This document shows positions 29,476-32,049 of a stretch of DNA of 32,049 nt, one piece after another. Numbering within the stretch: the stretch's first letter is position 1; each line of letters opens with the position of its first letter. A program made the position numbers and the translations under genes. The notes under the pieces were generated by a model. The model saw only the letters and a program-made list of their open reading frames with translations. It was not told the DNA's origin and made no database searches. Source of the DNA: Oscillospiraceae bacterium (lineage in GTDB: Bacteria > Bacillota_A > Clostridia > Oscillospirales > CAG-272); assembly GCA_015063335.1 (NCBI GenBank), contig SVUH01000018.1:1-32049 (forward strand). The letters are read 5' to 3'.

Positions 29476-29708
29476 CGGGGCTGAGTCATTTAGATGCAGA
29501 AGTCGTGGTTTGGTTCTCGTCGGCGTACAAGGGTACGCCAGAGAGCCAAAACGCGGCTAAAAAACACACATAAAAATTGAAATTCGCAAGAATTTCTACC
29601 TAAAATACCGCAAATACCGCTTTACCATCAATTTCTTGATAATAAAGCGGTATCTTTTTTGTGTATATTTCCGTGTGTTTTTGTTCTGCGCGAAATGAAG
29701 CAGCCCCA
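29476..29708. repeat. full-length structured repeat with terminal inverted repeats
   Basis: The gap between spoIIR and the converging lipoprotein gene holds no gene. Its ends are imperfect inverted repeats (29477-29501 and 29684-29707; common blocks GGGGCTG, TCATTT, GCAGAA), flanked by an A run outside on the left and a T run on the right. Inside are three hairpins: 29501-29558 (long, capped by GGCGTAC-AAGG-GTACGCC), 29579-29596 (GAAATTC-GCAA-GAATTTC) and 29613-29654 (ATACCGCTTTA/TAAAGCGGTAT with an inner ATCAA/TTGAT stem). The whole can be drawn as a closing stem with three arms. A shorter copy is at 21347-21478. It could be a MITE-like element, a bidirectional terminator or a structured RNA. 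Confidence 0.75.
29613..29660 (+). terminator. terminator-like hairpin within the repeat
   Basis: ATACCGCTTTA (29614-29624) pairs with TAAAGCGGTAT (29643-29653), with ATCAA/TTGAT continuing the stem inside, and CTTTTTT follows. It could stop the spoIIR transcript. Confidence 0.6.
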
Positions 29709-29713
29709 TTTTT

Positions 29714-30193
29714 TTAATTGGTTTCGTAGGATATCGCACTTACCGCTCCGTCTGCAAAAAGAACAGACACGGTAAAATCACCCTTTTTGTAATCAAGCTG
29801 CTTGTCCGTTTCCCCGTCGGGCTCGCCCAGAAGCTCCTTTGCCTCGTTAATATCCATTCCGATATATACGCCCTCATTGGTAGTAACTATATCGTCGCGG
29901 AAGGAGATCGCGTCAATTACGTCCCCGCTCTTGCTTTCAAGCACGTATACGTCAAGCGAGGGATAGGAATAAAGCACCTGCGCGCCAAGCCCGCCGCAGT
30001 CGCCTATCTCATAGCTGTCAATGGGCTCTCCGAGCGCGTCTATTATTTCGTCGGCATCTGCTCCCATAACTATCTTTACGTTCTTATATTCAACGTAAAG
30101 CTCTTCCTTGTCGGTCTTGTTTCCGTTACACGCCACAAGGAGCAGCATCGCAAGCGCGACGGTAAGCGCCAATATTAGTTTAATCTTTTTCAT
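29714..30193 (-). CDS. lipoprotein of unknown function with duplicated LGEP motif
   Basis: The 159-residue protein has a lipoprotein signal with lipobox LLVAC (C22) and so should be anchored outside the membrane. The mature part has two similar units, each a helix ending in LGEP (54-57 in VMGADADEIIDALGEP; 122-125 in YIGMDINEAKELLGEP), reminiscent of SmpA/BLIP-like folds that bind other proteins. A cysteine at 66 lies in GDCGG. I do not recognise a defined family. It is the last gene of the MBOAT-SGNH set (11-base gap), so it probably serves that surface-modification system; this is inference. AGAGG precedes the start. Confidence 0.75.
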   Translation of the reverse strand: MKKIKLILALTVALAMLLLVACNGNKTDKEELYVEYKNVKIVMGADADEIIDALGEPIDSYEIGDCGGLGAQVLYSYPSLDVYVLESKSGDVIDAISFRDDIVTTNEGVYIGMDINEAKELLGEPDGETDKQLDYKKGDFTVSVLFADGAVSAISYETN

Positions 30194-30203
30194 ATCACAC
30201 CTC

Positions 30204-31229
30204 TTATGAATTTCTTTCCTGCTTATATCTTTCGACTCTGTCCGCCCATGCGTTCTTCTCCGCCTCGGTATGCGTAAGGTTCTTCATTCCGTGGCTGTTG
30301 GCAAGAATATTACCGAAATATTCCGTCATTTTCTCAGCGCCGTAGACGTTCAGGTGCACGCCCTTATCGTACGTATCCGTAGAAAAATCAATACCGATCG
30401 ACTCAACCTCGTCGATAAAATTGTAGTATGCAAGCTCCTTTTCATTAGCATACTCCACTATCTGCTCGTCCCACTCGTCGTACCACCAATACGCAAACGT
30501 ATTCGTGGGCGCTTTGATAAGAACAAGCTCCGCGCCGTTTTCCTCACACAGCACTCGCATTCTCTCAAGGTAGTCCATTGAGGTCTGCGGCAGCTCGTAT
30601 TCGTCTATTTTAAGCGGTCTACCCTCGGTAGGCTCATTTGTCATGGGAACTATTCCCTTTTGCATCAAATATCCGCTGTGCGATGCCGCTTCGGGAGCAC
30701 TGAATATGTATTTGAAGTCGTCCGACTCAAGCTCTGTTATGCGCGAATGGAAGCGAAGAAGCGGAAAAACGTAATCGAGAAGCTTTTCGTCCTCTGTCAT
30801 TGATGCATTTATCGCATCAAGCTTGTGCTTTGACCAACGCATATCGTCGAGCGTCATACGGTTATATGCCTCACTTTGCGGCTCGCCGTATTTGAGCGCA
30901 AGCACGTTAAAAACAACCACCGACGGCTTCTCGTATTCAAAGGTTTCCTCAAGCAGATAATACGAATGCCAAGCAAGCTGCTGCGCACTTCCTCGGATAT
31001 ACGAGGATATTCCGTATTTTTCCCACAGCACAGCGGGAACGAAGCTCTCGTAAACCTCACAGTCACCGACAAAAATAACGTCGTGGCCGCCCGCCTCCGC
31101 GTAGTACTCTCCGACGAGTCTACCCTCGGGGTTATCTATATATTTCGGTTTGACAAGCGGTTGCAGCAGAGCGAGTATCAAAACCGTGACAAGCGCCGCC
31201 ACTACAATGCTTATAATTCTTTTTTTCAT
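30204..31229 (-). CDS. SGNH-hydrolase-like acyltransferase partner protein
   Basis: The 341-residue protein has an N-terminal membrane anchor (about 5-23) and an extracytoplasmic domain that resembles the AlgJ/DltD-type SGNH proteins working with MBOAT enzymes. The usual GDS nucleophile position reads VGDCEVYES, with C57 in place of serine, and DKGVHLN near the end (D288, H292) supplies a likely catalytic Asp-His pair. The central SYIRGSAQQLAWHSYYLLE is familiar from Clostridia proteins of this kind. It follows the MBOAT gene by 23 bases. It would transfer or accept acyl groups on a surface polymer; the polymer and acyl group are unknown. Confidence 0.8.
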   Translation of the reverse strand: MKKRIISIVVAALVTVLILALLQPLVKPKYIDNPEGRLVGEYYAEAGGHDVIFVGDCEVYESFVPAVLWEKYGISSYIRGSAQQLAWHSYYLLEETFEYEKPSVVVFNVLALKYGEPQSEAYNRMTLDDMRWSKHKLDAINASMTEDEKLLDYVFPLLRFHSRITELESDDFKYIFSAPEAASHSGYLMQKGIVPMTNEPTEGRPLKIDEYELPQTSMDYLERMRVLCEENGAELVLIKAPTNTFAYWWYDEWDEQIVEYANEKELAYYNFIDEVESIGIDFSTDTYDKGVHLNVYGAEKMTEYFGNILANSHGMKNLTHTEAEKNAWADRVERYKQERNS

Positions 31230-31252
31230 TTAATTAGTTATCCTTAAAGCAG

Positions 31253-32049
31253 TTAAAACTGATTATAAATAAACTGAGATGCGTCGTATCCTACACCGTA
31301 CGCGCCAAGGAGGAGCGTTACAAGTAAAAGCGAGGCGCAAATTGCCGCAGATGCGACGGGGCGCTCGTAAAGCCACTCACGAACACTTCCCTTTGCCTCG
31401 GCACGACTTACGAAGAACACGAGCACAACGGAAAGCAGCACGATGCAAAGGTCAGCAGGGGTGAGTCCAAGCTCAAATATTCCGCCGCTAAACAAATCGT
31501 CAAAGCCCGAAAACGTAAACATACTTCCCCACATAAGGAAGGTAAGTCCTACGTTTCGGTAGCAGTCGAGAGACCTTATAAGTCCCATTAGCAAAAACGT
31601 TCTTACGGACATAAAATATCCGTAAAACTTGGACTCTGTAAGACGCGGAAATTTAGCATGGAACTTGCCGTAAAGCGGCTCGAGATTTTCGGAAACCACT
31701 ATGATAAGGAAATTAAGCATTCCCCATACTATAAAATTCCAACCCGCGCCGTGCCAAACGCCCGTAACGAACCACGTAACGGCGCTTGCTATATATGCTA
31801 CCGTCTTGCTTGCCGCGACTCTGCCGAATTTTCCCGCAAGTCGCTTGTTAAGCTTCATCATAGGCTTGGTTACCGCCAAGGGGGTGAATATGTAGTCCTT
31901 AAACCACGTTCCCATGGTGATATGCCAACGGCGCCAATACTCTTTGGTGGATTTCGAGGAAAACGGTCTGTCGAAGTTTTCGGGAAGCTTTATTCCCATG
32001 GCCTCGGCAATACCTATCGTAATGTCAATTCCGCCCGTAAAGTCTGCGT
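31253..32049 (-). CDS. MBOAT family O-acyltransferase (5' end outside window)
   Basis: The reading frame continues to the window edge, so 265 residues of the C-terminal half are visible, without the start. It has the AlgI/DltB-type signature DFTGGIDITIGIAEAMG, then LPENFDRPF, EYWRRWHITMGTWFKDYIF and the catalytic-histidine segment TGVWHGAGWNFIVWG, followed by several membrane helices. An in-window methionine before GIKLPENF is internal, not the start. MBOAT membrane enzymes move acyl groups onto extracellular polymers such as teichoic acids or polysaccharides. It heads the three-gene set with the SGNH-like protein and the lipoprotein. Confidence 0.93.
   Translation of the reverse strand, partial: ADFTGGIDITIGIAEAMGIKLPENFDRPFSSKSTKEYWRRWHITMGTWFKDYIFTPLAVTKPMMKLNKRLAGKFGRVAASKTVAYIASAVTWFVTGVWHGAGWNFIVWGMLNFLIIVVSENLEPLYGKFHAKFPRLTESKFYGYFMSVRTFLLMGLIRSLDCYRNVGLTFLMWGSMFTFSGFDDLFSGGIFELGLTPADLCIVLLSVVLVFFVSRAEAKGSVREWLYERPVASAAICASLLLVTLLLGAYGVGYDASQFIYNQF

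Noticed and set aside
29476..29708. Repeat as an insertion sequence or group II intron remnant
   Set aside because: No transposase or reverse transcriptase fragment, no clear target-site duplication, and no domain V-like hairpin; MITE-like or RNA element fits better.
1..32049. CRISPR arrays, rRNA, tRNA genes, prophage or transposase genes
   Set aside because: No repeat-spacer series, cloverleaf or relevant coding motifs were seen when reading both strands.

Overview
The window comes from a spore-forming, low-to-mid GC member of the Bacillota, most likely class Clostridia. The sequence holds a spoIIAA-spoIIAB-sigF operon and spoIIR (endospore formation), hprK, ECF-type vitamin transporter S components (folT, queT), near-consensus sigma-A promoters (TTGACA, 17 bp, TATAAT) and strong GGAGG ribosome binding sites. 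Genes are dense, codon style looks uniform, and I see no phage, transposase, CRISPR, rRNA or tRNA genes.

Layout. (1) 1-443: rplM (L13) leaving the window towards a presumed rpsI. (2) 697-1650: a two-S1-domain RNA-binding protein facing right. (3) 1704-4314, minus strand: a vitamin block. queT sits behind its own promoter and a preQ1-I riboswitch; folT-folC sit behind a promoter, a tetrahydrofolate (THF) riboswitch and a hairpin that overlaps the folT ribosome binding site. (4) 4335-6362: a divergent promoter running straight into a terminator, a NodB-type polysaccharide deacetylase lipoprotein and hprK. (5) 6412-6920: rplS (L19) with leader and terminator. (6) 6930-10918: argS, yebC and a lipid-linked polysaccharide flippase. 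(7) 10944-19610: an eleven-gene minus-strand unit nusB - tsaD-like - xseA - xseB - ispA - PAP2/DUF212 - tlyA - nadK - argR - recN - ybaK, tightly packed behind one consensus promoter. (8) 19706-21346: spoIIAA-spoIIAB-sigF with a possible Spo0A box. (9) 21482-24801: a GldF/GldG-type fused ABC permease and a partner ATPase whose ATP-binding motifs are badly degraded. (10) 24933-29470: hisS, a DJ-1 family gene, 5-formyl-THF cyclo-ligase, a CPBP protease, a small MltG-like protein and spoIIR. (11) 29714-32049: a surface acylation set (MBOAT - SGNH-like - lipoprotein).

Functional links: folate recurs (folT, folC, THF riboswitch, 5-formyl-THF cyclo-ligase). Sporulation genes lie in two places, sigF for the forespore and SpoIIR, which in B. 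subtilis is made under sigF control.

The most unusual items are a dispersed, highly structured repeat. The full copy (29476-29708) has terminal inverted repeats around three hairpins, and a shorter copy (21347-21478) starts right after the sigF stop. Both exactly fill gaps between convergent genes. Next are the degenerate ABC ATPase, an intrinsic-terminator-like hairpin inside the first codons of the MltG-like gene, and a promoter-terminator unit that could make a tiny RNA divergent from folT. All functional calls rest on reading motifs by eye; no database search was run.
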